The notes beneath the pieces are model-generated. The model saw only the letters and a program-made list of their open reading frames with translations. It did no database searches and had not been told where the DNA came from. DNA of 64,000 nucleotides, taken from NCBI RefSeq assembly GCF_900454495.1, contig NZ_UGSI01000001.1:3906001-3970000 (forward strand). The letters run 5' to 3'. The translations under genes were made by a program, and so were the position numbers. Shown here piece by piece: positions 17,223-25,934 of this stretch. Origin of the DNA: Paenibacillus macerans. Lineage in GTDB: Bacteria > Bacillota > Bacilli > Paenibacillales > Paenibacillaceae. The first letter of the stretch is position 1; every line of letters begins with the position of its first letter.

Positions 17223-17325
17223 TGGCGAATCGCTAGCCCAGCGTACGAAAACCGCCAGAAAAATCGCTCTGGCGGTCCTTTGCTGTTTTTGACAAAAAAA
17301 TCAGGCGTGTATCTTCATCCTAAAA

Positions 17326-17529
17326 AATAAGAGCCAAAAATGCCGTTAATCCAGCGATATCAGCTCATTTAAAAGAAATAGAGGAAATTTATGCCGCTAT
17401 TTTCTCGAGCCGTAAGGAAATACCCTCATTCTTGACCATTCATAGAAAAATAAGTACATAAAATTCCGCTAATTGGGATGAACATGCTAGGAATCTGGAT
17501 AATAAGTACATGAATTTCCGTTATTTTTT
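17326..17529 (+). repeat. Dispersed 200-bp intergenic repeat, family A, copy 2
   Basis: Aligns along its full length with 1836-2032: ATTTAAAAGAAATAGAGGAA, ATGCCGCTATTTTCTCGA, AAAATAAGTACATAAAATTC, GGGATGAACATGCTA and the closing AATTTCCGTTATTTTT. It lies between convergent genes. Confidence 0.8.
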
Positions 17530-17652
17530 ACCGTCCCTAAACCCAGTTTCCGCAAACAAAACAAACGATCGCCGATCCCCACTCCCTATCCCGCCGCCCT
17601 TCGGGCTTTGTCCCCCTTGAAAGCCTGCAATTCGGCCGGCGTTTGCCGCCTC

Positions 17653-18477
17653 TCAAGTCAAACCGGACTTTTTGTATTCAAAGGGCGTTTTCCCCATCAC
17701 TTCCTTAAAGGCTTTCCGAAAGGACTTTACGTTGGGAAATCCCGTTTCGTAGGATATTTCCGTAAGCGACTTATTCGTGGTTTCCAATAAATCAATGGCT
17801 TTCTCCAAACAAAGGATCTGCTTGTATTCGGTAAATGTCTGGCCGGTGTATTTATGAAACATCCGCGACAGATAAGCCTCGGAATAGCCGCAGATGCGCG
17901 CGGTTTCGGCCAAACTGATGTTTTCGGCATAATGCTCTTTCATGTAGTCCATAATGGCCTTGATTTTTTGCTGCTTTTCGCTGAATATTTCCGGCGGAGT
18001 ATCCGCGGCTTGGCCAAAATGACGAACCAGCCAATATTTAAGCTCAATGATCCGGCTTTGTTCAAGGATATAATCGTATTTGCCCGGGGAAAAATGCAGC
18101 TCATAGATATCCATAAGCAGCTCCCTTAATTTGGAAAGCGCGGTTGGTTCATCTTGTCCTTCTTGCGTGTTTAATTGAATGCTTACTTGTTCATGGGCGA
18201 AAAAGGTTTCCGGAAATTGCAGCACCAATACCCGGTTCTCCGTGATGCTCTGCGTGGAATGCGGGACATTGCTGTTGATGAACAGCACGTCATTTTCCGC
18301 TAAAACCGTGATTTTCCCTTCATGCCACACCTTTAAATTTCCGCTTAAACAGCAGATCAGCTCCATGTTGCTGTGGAAGTGCATAGGAATGACTCTTTCC
18401 GTATCTCTGGCCTGAAAAATAAACAGGTTGATCATTTTTTTTCTGTCGATTTCGATATGTTCGTATATCTTCTTCAT
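17653..18477 (-). CDS. AraC family transcriptional regulator
   Basis: A 274-residue regulator: N-terminal cupin sugar-binding domain (MHFHSNMELICCLSG, then VPHSTQS) and C-terminal double helix-turn-helix (ISLAETARICGYSEAYLSRMFHKYTGQTFTEY and FPNVKSFRKAFKEVMGKTPFEYKK). The ATG at 18477 follows GAGGTG by four bases. It lies downstream of the PTS operon on the same strand, separated by a terminator, so it is likely a separate unit that activates the operon. Candidate binding palindromes lie at 24310 and 24335. Confidence 0.9.
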   Translation of the reverse strand: MKKIYEHIEIDRKKMINLFIFQARDTERVIPMHFHSNMELICCLSGNLKVWHEGKITVLAENDVLFINSNVPHSTQSITENRVLVLQFPETFFAHEQVSIQLNTQEGQDEPTALSKLRELLMDIYELHFSPGKYDYILEQSRIIELKYWLVRHFGQAADTPPEIFSEKQQKIKAIMDYMKEHYAENISLAETARICGYSEAYLSRMFHKYTGQTFTEYKQILCLEKAIDLLETTNKSLTEISYETGFPNVKSFRKAFKEVMGKTPFEYKKSGLT

Positions 18478-18583
18478 CGGACACCTCATCTGCCGGCCAT
18501 GAGCAATCGGTTAGTTAGTTACTACTATACTGATCGTAAATTGCCCGGACAAGCCACAATTCATCCCATAGGCCTAAGATAAT

Positions 18584-18630
18584 AAAGAAGGCCGCTCGAT
18601 CCCGCAAGCGGAAAGTGAGCGCCCTTCTTT
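18584..18630 (-). terminator. Terminator of the sugar PTS operon
   Basis: Inverted arms AAAGAAGG-CGCTC and GAGCG-CCTTCTTT lie ten bases after the EIIA stop (minus strand), ending in a U-rich stretch. Confidence 0.8.
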
Positions 18631-18640
18631 GGCCCTTTAT

Positions 18641-19144
18641 TTATGATTTCAAGTACACCGTCATTAACGGTCCGTTATGGCCATCGTCCTGCTGTCCGAC
18701 GTGAATTTCCACCCTCGCCACGGCTTCCGGTCCGTCCGGGACAATGACTGGACTAAGCGGCGATAGACCGGCGGCCCGAATGGCTTCTTGATCGAATTCA
18801 AGCAGCAGTTGCCCCTGCTTTACCTTCGCGCCGGTCTTCACATGTGCCGTAAATCCGTTGCCCTTTAACGACACCGTATCTATACCGACATGGATGAGCA
18901 CCTGCACGCCGCTCCTATGCTCGACGATCACCGCGTGCTTGCTTTTGTCCATAAGATGGGCTATTTTTCCCTCGAACGGAGCGTATACCTTGCCTTCCGC
19001 CGGCTCAATCGCCGCTCCTCCCCCCATGTGCCCCTGGGCAAAAGCAGGATCGGGAACCTCTTTCAGTTCCACCGCCTTGCCGGGAATGGGGGATGCGATC
19101 TCCAGCGAATCCAATGCTTTCTTATTTCGGCCCCAATGGAACAA
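18641..19144 (-). CDS. PTS glucose-family EIIA protein
   Basis: A 167-residue stand-alone IIA-Glc domain. The phosphorylated histidine is H85 in LIHVGIDTV and the second active-site histidine is H70, 15 residues apart as in E. coli Crr. The start is TTG at 19144, with AAGGAGAG six bases upstream. It is the last gene of the operon and should pass phosphate from HPr to the EIIBC protein encoded at its head, which itself lacks an IIA domain. Confidence 0.93.
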   Translation of the reverse strand: MFHWGRNKKALDSLEIASPIPGKAVELKEVPDPAFAQGHMGGGAAIEPAEGKVYAPFEGKIAHLMDKSKHAVIVEHRSGVQVLIHVGIDTVSLKGNGFTAHVKTGAKVKQGQLLLEFDQEAIRAAGLSPLSPVIVPDGPEAVARVEIHVGQQDDGHNGPLMTVYLKS

Positions 19145-19156
19145 TTGAATCTCTCC

Positions 19157-20530
19157 TTAATCTACGCATTGTTGCAACCGGTAAATGCTGACTTTTCCTT
19201 CATTGCCGCCAGCCTCGAGCCGAACGGCGCGCTGCTGGGCATCTTCCGTGAAATAACGCAGGGAAAATACTTCTTCCCCCTCGTTCACAAAAATCTCCAG
19301 GCTTGAGCTTTCTATAAATAGCCGCATTTCCGCAAGGGTATGAGTTAATATTGCTTTCCTGTACTCTCTCTGCCTGGTCGCCCAGTTGGTTCTCCAGACG
19401 GTCAGACTGTTTTGTTCCCGATCATAGTCAATTTGCACAGCGCCCCTGATCATCATCCGGAAATTTTCGCTGAGCTTGGAAAAATTAATGATAAGTTCCG
19501 CTTGCAAAGCAGGCAGCTGCCATACTCCATTGTTGCCGATATTCCCCTGCATGCCGTCCTGTCTTAACCCTTGCAATTCCCGGATTGGCTTCTGGTAAAG
19601 CCTGCCGTCCGCCAGCACGATTTCCCGGGGAAGGGTCAGCGTGTGGATCCAGCCTTCCTGAACGGTCGGAACGGCCTTCTCCGTTTCCTCGTCCATAGAG
19701 TTCATCCAGCCGAACAGGATGATTCGATCGCCAACCTTAAACGACTGCGGTGCATAAAAATCAAATCCGCGATCGAGCTCTTGAAAATCGGCCAGCTCAC
19801 CGTGGAATTTGCCTGTCTCCGCTATTTTCCCGACAATATATCCCGATTGATTAGGATTTCTAAAGTTTTCTCCTTGTTCCGGCAATCCCTGAGGACAAAA
19901 CACAAATACATCATTTTCGGGAAATTGCAGGACATCCGGGCATTCCCACATGTAGCCAAACTTATGATCATGTTCCAAAAACGAGCCTTGGCAGGTCCAA
20001 GCGCTCAAGTCCGCGGATTTGTAGACCAGCGCGTCACCCCTTAAATCGTCCGTTTGTGCGCCGACAATGAGCCGCCAGCTTCCGCTTTGATCTCTCCATA
20101 TTTTAGGGTCCCGAACATGTCTCGTATAGCCGGAGGGATGTTCAAACAACGGGCCGATTTTGCGAAAATACTCGCCGTCTTCGGAAACGGCCGCGCACTG
20201 ATAACTTTCCTTCACCCCGTCGTCCCGGATTACATTTCCCGTGTAAAAGAGGTGCAGCTTGCCATCATGAACAACACTCCCGCCGGAATAAATGCCGTCC
20301 TTGTCATACCATTCTGAAGGCTCCAGCGCGGCGTTTTTCCTGCGCCAATTCACCAGGTCGTCCGAAACCATATGGCCCCAGCATTTATTTTTATGTTCGG
20401 TACCGTGTGGATTCCATTGATAAAACACATGATATTGACCGTTGAAAAAAGCAAGTCCATTCGGGTCGTTTAATAACCCGTGAGGCGGGGTGATATGAAA
20501 TTTCAAGTCATAAGCATCGCTTCTATTCAT
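19157..20530 (-). CDS. scrB: Sucrose-6-phosphate hydrolase / beta-fructofuranosidase (GH32)
   Basis: A 457-residue GH32 enzyme. The nucleophile D22 is in NDPNG, the stabiliser is D141 in VRDPK, and the acid/base E196 is in WECPD. The C-terminal beta-sandwich is present. With a PTS in the operon the natural substrate is probably sucrose-6-phosphate, giving glucose-6-phosphate and fructose; another phosphorylated fructoside is possible. The ATG overlaps the stop of the GH3 gene by four bases (ATGA), so translation is coupled. Confidence 0.92.
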   Translation of the reverse strand: MNRSDAYDLKFHITPPHGLLNDPNGLAFFNGQYHVFYQWNPHGTEHKNKCWGHMVSDDLVNWRRKNAALEPSEWYDKDGIYSGGSVVHDGKLHLFYTGNVIRDDGVKESYQCAAVSEDGEYFRKIGPLFEHPSGYTRHVRDPKIWRDQSGSWRLIVGAQTDDLRGDALVYKSADLSAWTCQGSFLEHDHKFGYMWECPDVLQFPENDVFVFCPQGLPEQGENFRNPNQSGYIVGKIAETGKFHGELADFQELDRGFDFYAPQSFKVGDRIILFGWMNSMDEETEKAVPTVQEGWIHTLTLPREIVLADGRLYQKPIRELQGLRQDGMQGNIGNNGVWQLPALQAELIINFSKLSENFRMMIRGAVQIDYDREQNSLTVWRTNWATRQREYRKAILTHTLAEMRLFIESSSLEIFVNEGEEVFSLRYFTEDAQQRAVRLEAGGNEGKVSIYRLQQCVD

Positions 20531-22779
20531 GTTCCTCCTCCGGATAAAACAAAACTAAAACTCAAGGAAATGTCCTGCGAGCTTGCCCCGATATAAACTT
20601 CAAACTCACCCGGCTCGCTCTTGCACTCCATGTTGCTTCCGTAAAATTTAAGCATCTCTTCGCGGATCGTAAATTGAACCGTCCCGGTCTCGCCGCTGCG
20701 CAGGAAGATCTTTTGGAAGTCTTTCAATACCTTCACCGGCCTTGCCACGCTGGCGAACTTATCGCGAATGTACAATTGGACCGTTTCTTTGCCGTCATAC
20801 ATCCCGGTGTTGGAGACAGCGACGCTGATCTCGATCGACTCATTTCTTCTCATTTCCTTCCGGCTCACGGACAAAAGGCTGTATGTGAACGTGGTATAAG
20901 ATTTACCGTAACCAAACGGATACAGCGGCTCGTTCGCTTCATCGATATATCGGGACGCAAACCGGTATGAGCCGTTTTCCGGCAAATTTGGCCGGCCCGT
21001 ATTAAGCTCATTGTAATAAACGGGAATCTGCCCGACGCTGCGGGGAAACGTCATCGCCAGTTTCCCGGACGGATTGGCTTGGCCGTACAATAAGTTAGCC
21101 AGCGCTTCCCCGCCCATCGTCCCCGGATACCAGGCCTGGATCAAGGCATCGGCTGTCTCGGCAACTTCGGTAAGAATCAAAGGTCTGCCGCTATAGACGA
21201 TTACGGCGAGCGGCTTGCCCAGCCCGCTTAATTCGCGAAACAGTTTCAACTGCGGTTCGGGAAGCGCCGGGTTCGTGCGCGAGCCGCCTTCCCCGCTCTG
21301 ATAAATGCTTTCTCCCAAGGCGAGAACGATGACGTCCGCTTCGTTTGCATTCCGGATCGCTTCCTGCAGCAATTCCTCCTCCCCGGCCGTTTCGGCCGGC
21401 AGCTTGTCCGCATATTTGCCAAGGGCTTCCCGTTCATCAAGGGGGACCATGTACGCCCCGCGGCAGACCGAAAGCCGGGCGGGATCGGCATGCTTTAGCA
21501 GCCCCGTTTTCAAGTTGACGGTATCCGCCTCGTCCCCTTTAATCGCCCATATGCCCAAGGTGGAGTTTTCTTCCGCGTAAGGACCGATTACCGCGATCTT
21601 AGTTTGAGGCGACAGCGGCAACAGCTCATGTTCATTTTTCAGCAAGACGACGGATTCTTCCGCCAATGACAGCGCAGCCCCCTTATGTTCATCCGACAGA
21701 ATGCTGCTGCTCCCCCGCCGCACGGTTTCCTGCAAACCGCGGAACGGGTCCTCGAACAACCCCAGATCGCTTTTCAGTTTTAAAACACGGTATACAGCCT
21801 CATCTAAAAGCCCCAGCATATGCTCGTTGCCGGAAATGACCTGCTCCAGTTGATTGGCGTATACCGCCGTCTTCATATCCACATCGACGCCGGCCAGCAG
21901 GGCCAGCCTGGCGGCGGCAGCTTCATCTTCGGCGTAACCGTGCATGATCAGCTCTTCGATCGCGGCGTAATCCGAGATCAGCACACCGTCAAAATTCATC
22001 TCCCGCCGGAGCACGTCGCGATTAAGCCATTCGTTCCCGGTCGCCGGAACGCCGTTCAAGGTGTTGAAAGCGGTCATCACCAGCTTGGCCCCGGCTTCGA
22101 TGGCGGCTTGATAACCCGGCAAATAATATTCCCTGAGCGTATGCTCGGACATATCCACCGCATTGTACTCTCGCCCGGCGACAGGCGCCCCGTAAGCGGC
22201 AAAATGCTTGACGCAGGCGGCGATTTTATCGGCCGGGATGGCGCCGCTCCGCGCATTCCTTCCCTGAATTCCCGCCACCGTGCTTTCCGCATATTTCCGC
22301 GCCAGTAAAGTATCCTCGCCGGGCGATTCCATCACCCGCCCCCAGCGGGGGTCTCTGACGATATCCACCATCGGCGAAAAGGTCACGTGAAGGCCCTCTT
22401 CGTAGCACTCCCGGGCCGCGATCGCAGCGGCGCGCTCGATTTGCTCAAAGTTCCAGCTGCACGCTTGAGCCAGCGGAATCGGGAAAATGGTCCGGTATCC
22501 GTAGATAATATCCGCCATAAACAGCAGCGGAATTTGGTGAGCCGAATGTTCCAAATACTTCGTTTGCAGCCGGATCATTTTTTCCGGATCGGTGACGTTC
22601 AAGATGGAGCCGGTATTGTAAACATTGTAACTTGGATTTAGCCCTAATTTTTTCAGCGGCCCCGTCACGACCGTATCGATATCGCCTTCAAAAAAGTCGC
22701 CGGTCAGTTGGACCAACTGGCCGATTTTCTCTTGAACCGAAAGGCAGTCCAGTTTTTCGCGCAGTAATTTGTCATCCAT
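20527..22779 (-). CDS. Glycoside hydrolase family 3 (beta-glucosidase type)
   Basis: A 750-residue cytoplasmic GH3 enzyme; no signal peptide. The (beta/alpha)8 domain has KHFAAYG (KHF...) and the nucleophile Asp in GVLISDYAAIEEL, followed by the alpha/beta sandwich domain (LGESIYQSGEGGSRT with likely acid/base region, then VVYSGRPL) and a C-terminal fibronectin III-like domain. The order matches BglX-type beta-glucosidases. GGAGAG precedes the ATG. It sits between the PTS transporter and GH32 genes, an unusual partner for a sucrose operon, suggesting that the imported sugar also has a beta-linked glycosyl unit. Confidence 0.92.
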   Translation of the reverse strand: MDDKLLREKLDCLSVQEKIGQLVQLTGDFFEGDIDTVVTGPLKKLGLNPSYNVYNTGSILNVTDPEKMIRLQTKYLEHSAHQIPLLFMADIIYGYRTIFPIPLAQACSWNFEQIERAAAIAARECYEEGLHVTFSPMVDIVRDPRWGRVMESPGEDTLLARKYAESTVAGIQGRNARSGAIPADKIAACVKHFAAYGAPVAGREYNAVDMSEHTLREYYLPGYQAAIEAGAKLVMTAFNTLNGVPATGNEWLNRDVLRREMNFDGVLISDYAAIEELIMHGYAEDEAAAARLALLAGVDVDMKTAVYANQLEQVISGNEHMLGLLDEAVYRVLKLKSDLGLFEDPFRGLQETVRRGSSSILSDEHKGAALSLAEESVVLLKNEHELLPLSPQTKIAVIGPYAEENSTLGIWAIKGDEADTVNLKTGLLKHADPARLSVCRGAYMVPLDEREALGKYADKLPAETAGEEELLQEAIRNANEADVIVLALGESIYQSGEGGSRTNPALPEPQLKLFRELSGLGKPLAVIVYSGRPLILTEVAETADALIQAWYPGTMGGEALANLLYGQANPSGKLAMTFPRSVGQIPVYYNELNTGRPNLPENGSYRFASRYIDEANEPLYPFGYGKSYTTFTYSLLSVSRKEMRRNESIEISVAVSNTGMYDGKETVQLYIRDKFASVARPVKVLKDFQKIFLRSGETGTVQFTIREEMLKFYGSNMECKSEPGEFEVYIGASSQDISLSFSFVLSGGGT

Positions 22780-22799
22780 TGTTTCTCTCCACAGAAGTT

Positions 22800-24206
22800 T
22801 TATTTGTTGTCCGTTCTCTCTTTAAACCCAAAGAACCAAGTGAGGCCAAAGGCCACCGCAAAGCCGATGATGCAGACGGCGATATACGGAATGATTTGAT
22901 TGTTCAGATACAATAACATCCCCGGGATGGCCGTAATCGACATGCCTGTCGCCTGGACGTTGAATATCCGGGCGAAAAATCCGCCGGCCGCTCCGCCGAT
23001 CAACGCCATTAGGAACGGCTTGCCGTAGCGGATATTCACCCCGAAGATAGCCGGTTCCGTAATCCCCAATAACGCGGATAAGGAGGATGGATAGGCGATG
23101 GATTTGGTTTTTAAACTTTTGGCTTTCAGACCGACAGCCAACGCTGCCCCAGCCTGCGCGCAAATCGACGCCGAGCTGATCGGGTTAACGATATTCCAGC
23201 CGCTGTCCACCAGCATCTGGATTTCTATCAAATTCAAAGCGTGGTGCAGTCCGGTAATGACAATAAGCTGATTGATGCCGCCGTAAATCAAGCCGCCGAT
23301 GCCAAACGGCAATTTCAAAATCGCCGTAACCCCCGCCAATATAAGCACCTCAACCTCGTGAAAAATAGGGCCGATCACGAACAAGCCCAGCACTAAACTG
23401 ACCAGCAAGGTTAAAAACGGCGTTAAAATCAGATCCAGGGCTTCGGGGACCCATTTTCTGATTCTCTTTTCCAACAGCGCCCCCACGACCCCCAGAATGA
23501 AGGCCGGAAGTACCGAACCTTGATAACCGGCGACTTTAATGAATCCAAAAAATACCATCGGCTCCTTAACATGCTGGGCGACATCCCAGGACGTTGGCAG
23601 CGAAGGGCTGACCAGCATTAATCCGAGCAATATCCCCAACAACGGGGACCCGCCGAACACCCTGAATGCCGACCAGCAGACCAGCACCGGTAAAAAGGCG
23701 AAGGCGGTATCGGTCAATATTTGCGTAATCAGCAAGAAATCCGCCGAAATATTCTCGGGGGTAAGGCCGAATAATTGAAGCAGCGCCGGCTGCGTGACCA
23801 GCCCTCTAACCCCCATGAACAACCCTGTAGCTACCAATGCCGGGATAATCGGGACGAATACGTCGCCGAAAATCCGGAGCATTCTTTTGAAAAAGTTATC
23901 ATCCTGGGCCGAGGCCTTTTCCTTCAGCTCTGCTTTGGAGGTGGCGGATACATTCTGTCCGATCATCGCTTCGTAAACCCTATTCACAATACCGGTGCCG
24001 AAAATAATCTGATATTGCCCGGATGTAAAAAACACACCCTTGGCCTTGTCGATATTTTCAATGAACTCATCGTCGATAATATCCCTGTCTTTGACGATCA
24101 GGCGCAGCCGTGTGGCGCAATGGGCCATGGAAATAATATTGTCTTCTCCTCCAAGCCCTTTAATCACGTCCTGGGCGATTTTAACGTATTCTTTGTCGGA
24201 ACTCAT
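22800..24206 (-). CDS. scrA: PTS EIIBC, sucrose/trehalose type
   Basis: A 468-residue fused transporter. The IIB domain has the phosphorylated cysteine C30 in AHCATRLRL. The IIC domain has about ten membrane segments with the sequence GLHHALNLIEIQM, and GITEPAIFGVNIRYGKPF, the conserved IIC loop of the glucose superfamily. There is no IIA domain; the separate EIIA gene ends the operon. AGGAAAGGGAG precedes the ATG. Sucrose is the likeliest substrate because of the GH32 gene, but beta-glucosides or trehalose transporters are close relatives. Confidence 0.9.
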   Translation of the reverse strand: MSSDKEYVKIAQDVIKGLGGEDNIISMAHCATRLRLIVKDRDIIDDEFIENIDKAKGVFFTSGQYQIIFGTGIVNRVYEAMIGQNVSATSKAELKEKASAQDDNFFKRMLRIFGDVFVPIIPALVATGLFMGVRGLVTQPALLQLFGLTPENISADFLLITQILTDTAFAFLPVLVCWSAFRVFGGSPLLGILLGLMLVSPSLPTSWDVAQHVKEPMVFFGFIKVAGYQGSVLPAFILGVVGALLEKRIRKWVPEALDLILTPFLTLLVSLVLGLFVIGPIFHEVEVLILAGVTAILKLPFGIGGLIYGGINQLIVITGLHHALNLIEIQMLVDSGWNIVNPISSASICAQAGAALAVGLKAKSLKTKSIAYPSSLSALLGITEPAIFGVNIRYGKPFLMALIGGAAGGFFARIFNVQATGMSITAIPGMLLYLNNQIIPYIAVCIIGFAVAFGLTWFFGFKERTDNK

Positions 24207-24268
24207 CAGGCTCTCCCTTTCCTCTCAACTGGTTGTAGTATTGACCGGTTTGCTTCTCAAGCATATCA

Positions 24269-24283
24269 TGATCGCGCTTACAA
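24269..24283 (-). promoter_or_regulatory. CcpA cre site upstream of the PTS operon
   Basis: TTGTAAGCGCGATCA matches WTGNAANCGNWNNCA at all but one position. It is 63 bp upstream of the EIIBC start, in a position for catabolite repression. Confidence 0.75.
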
Positions 24284-24309
24284 ACAGCGGGATTATTTTA
24301 CTTCATTAA

Positions 24310-24348
24310 GGTCAAATTTTGACCATTTTTGCTGCGGTGCATGCACCG
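24310..24348. promoter_or_regulatory. Two palindromes, candidate operators of the PTS operon
   Basis: GGTCAAATTTTGACC (24310-24324, 7-bp arms around one base) and CGGTGCATGCACCG (24335-24348, perfect). Both lie in the divergent region between the PTS operon and fabH. A binding protein is not known; the AraC-type regulator at 17653 is the obvious candidate for one of them. Confidence 0.45.
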
Positions 24349-24464
24349 TTCCGTATAGCAGCCGAGGTTTAACCACCTTCCGGAAAGACTGTTAAAATCG
24401 TCCGTATATCTTAGGCTTCCGTGAAGCCAAACTACTAAAATCCAAACGGTGGACAGCAAAACGA

Positions 24465-24493
24465 TTGGAAAATGAAAAGAAACCTGCTATACT
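24465..24493 (+). promoter_or_regulatory. fabH promoter
   Basis: TTGGAA (24465-24470) and TATACT (24488-24493) separated by 17 bp, with a TG one base upstream of the -10 (extended -10). Confidence 0.8.
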
Positions 24494-24497
24494 CAAT

Positions 24498-24514
24498 TTA
24501 ATACCTGGTACTAA
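24498..24514. promoter_or_regulatory. FapR operator before fabH
   Basis: TTAATACCTGGTACTAA differs at one position from the Bacillus FapR consensus TTAGTACCTNGTACTAA. It covers the expected transcription start, so malonyl-CoA-responsive FapR should repress fabH. Just downstream the half-site is echoed in a tandem ACTTGATACnAAT repeat (24516-24542) and then a CCACAAAA tandem (24543-24570). Confidence 0.85.
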
Positions 24515-24590
24515 TACTTGATACCAATACTTGATACTAATACCACAAAACCACAAAACCACAAAACCACATCTCGAAGGAGTGATTCGT

Positions 24591-25592
24591 TTGTCAATCG
24601 TATCGAAAGCCCGCATCACCGCGTTTGGTTCGTATGTTCCCGACCGGATCCTAACCAATGAAGACCTGGAGCGGATGGTGGACACCAGCGATGAATGGAT
24701 CGTGCAACGCACGGGCATCAAGGAGCGCCATATCGCCGCCGACGATGTTTTTACCTCGCACTTGTGCATTCGCGCCGCCGAACGGCTGCGGGAAACTTAC
24801 GGTGCATCCCTGGACGATGTCGATTTCATCATCGCCGCCACAACGACGCCCGATTATTCGTTTCCGACGGTATCCTGCCGGGTCCAGAAGCATTTCGGCA
24901 TGGAAGGCGCCGGGGCGATCGACCTCAACGCGACCTGCGCCGGCTTCACCTACGCCCTGCATATGGCCAATGGCTTGATCAGTTCGGGGCTGCATAAAAA
25001 AATCCTTGTCGTCGCCGGAGAAACGATGTCCAAAATTACCGACTACAGCGACCGCACAACCTGCATTTTGTTCGGAGACGGCGCCGGCGCCGCCCTCGTG
25101 GAATACGACCCGGAGCAGCCCGGATTCGAGGCGTACGTCATGGGCACGAACGGAGCCGGCGGCATCCACGTTTACCGCTCCGGGCTGGCTGACGAGATGG
25201 ACGGAGTGGCGCTTGCGGGGAACGGGAAACTCGTGCAAAACGGCCGCGAAGTGTTCAAGTGGGCGGTGCGCACCGTTTCCGCCGGGATCGAACAGATCCT
25301 GGAGCAGGCCGGCCTCGAACGCGGCGATATCGACTGGTTCGTTCCGCACAGCGCCAACCTGCGCATGGTCGAGTCGATCTGCGAGAAAGCCTCGCTCCCG
25401 CTTAGCAAAACGCTGCAAAGCGTACAGGACATGGGCAATACGTCCTCTGCGTCCATCCCGCTCGCACTGCAGGCCGGCCTCGATGCGGGCCGGTTGAAAC
25501 ACGGCGACCGTATGCTCCTGTACGGCTTTGGCGGCGGCTTGACTCATGCCGGTCTGATTTTGCGCTGGGGCGTTCCCAACCTGCGTTCCTAA
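24591..25592 (+). CDS. fabH: 3-oxoacyl-ACP synthase III (KAS III)
   Basis: FabH condenses acetyl-CoA (or branched acyl-CoA) with malonyl-ACP and starts fatty acid synthesis. The 333-residue protein has the catalytic cysteine C116 in DLNATCAGF, the histidine in VPHSANLRM and the asparagine in DMGNTSSAS. The start is TTG at 24591, six bases after GAAGGAGTG; this matches the family N-terminus (ARITAFGSYVPDRILTN), whereas the open frame further upstream runs through the repeat tract. Expression is probably set by FapR. Confidence 0.95.
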   Translation: MSIVSKARITAFGSYVPDRILTNEDLERMVDTSDEWIVQRTGIKERHIAADDVFTSHLCIRAAERLRETYGASLDDVDFIIAATTTPDYSFPTVSCRVQKHFGMEGAGAIDLNATCAGFTYALHMANGLISSGLHKKILVVAGETMSKITDYSDRTTCILFGDGAGAALVEYDPEQPGFEAYVMGTNGAGGIHVYRSGLADEMDGVALAGNGKLVQNGREVFKWAVRTVSAGIEQILEQAGLERGDIDWFVPHSANLRMVESICEKASLPLSKTLQSVQDMGNTSSASIPLALQAGLDAGRLKHGDRMLLYGFGGGLTHAGLILRWGVPNLRS

Positions 25593-25639
25593 ATTATAAA
25601 ATTTCAGAGCGTATGGAGCGGAGCTCTAAAACGGCCTGC

Positions 25640-25875
25640 GTTTTTGTGGTGGTCCTGGGAATAACGGTAAAAAAAGTCCTTATTTTCACCTAAGAAGGGA
25701 GTACAGCAGAAATAGGGGAATTTTTTACCTCTATTTCAGAAAAATGAGGGCAAACATCCACCTTTTCCCGAATAAAATCCTAAATAACGGAAAAATTTTC
25801 CTTTAATTTGCGTTAGAGGAAGGATATCTCAAAATAACGACATAAATTACCTCTATTTTCGTCAGAGGTTCAGTT
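25640..25875. repeat. AT-rich intergenic repeats related to family A
   Basis: Several short blocks of the AATAACGGnAAAAATT / TTACCTCTATTTTC type, in both orientations, fill the gap between fabH and the DUF1266 gene. They resemble the blocks of the 200-bp repeat but not its full order. No ORF. Confidence 0.5.
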
Positions 25876-25934
25876 TGAACCTAAGAGGACCGCCCGGAAA
25901 TCCGGACGGTCCTTGATCGTCTCTTTGACACTCT

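Noticed and set aside
24651..25547. 298-residue minus-strand frame opposite fabH
   Set aside because: Antisense of a fully conserved FabH; no domain of its own.
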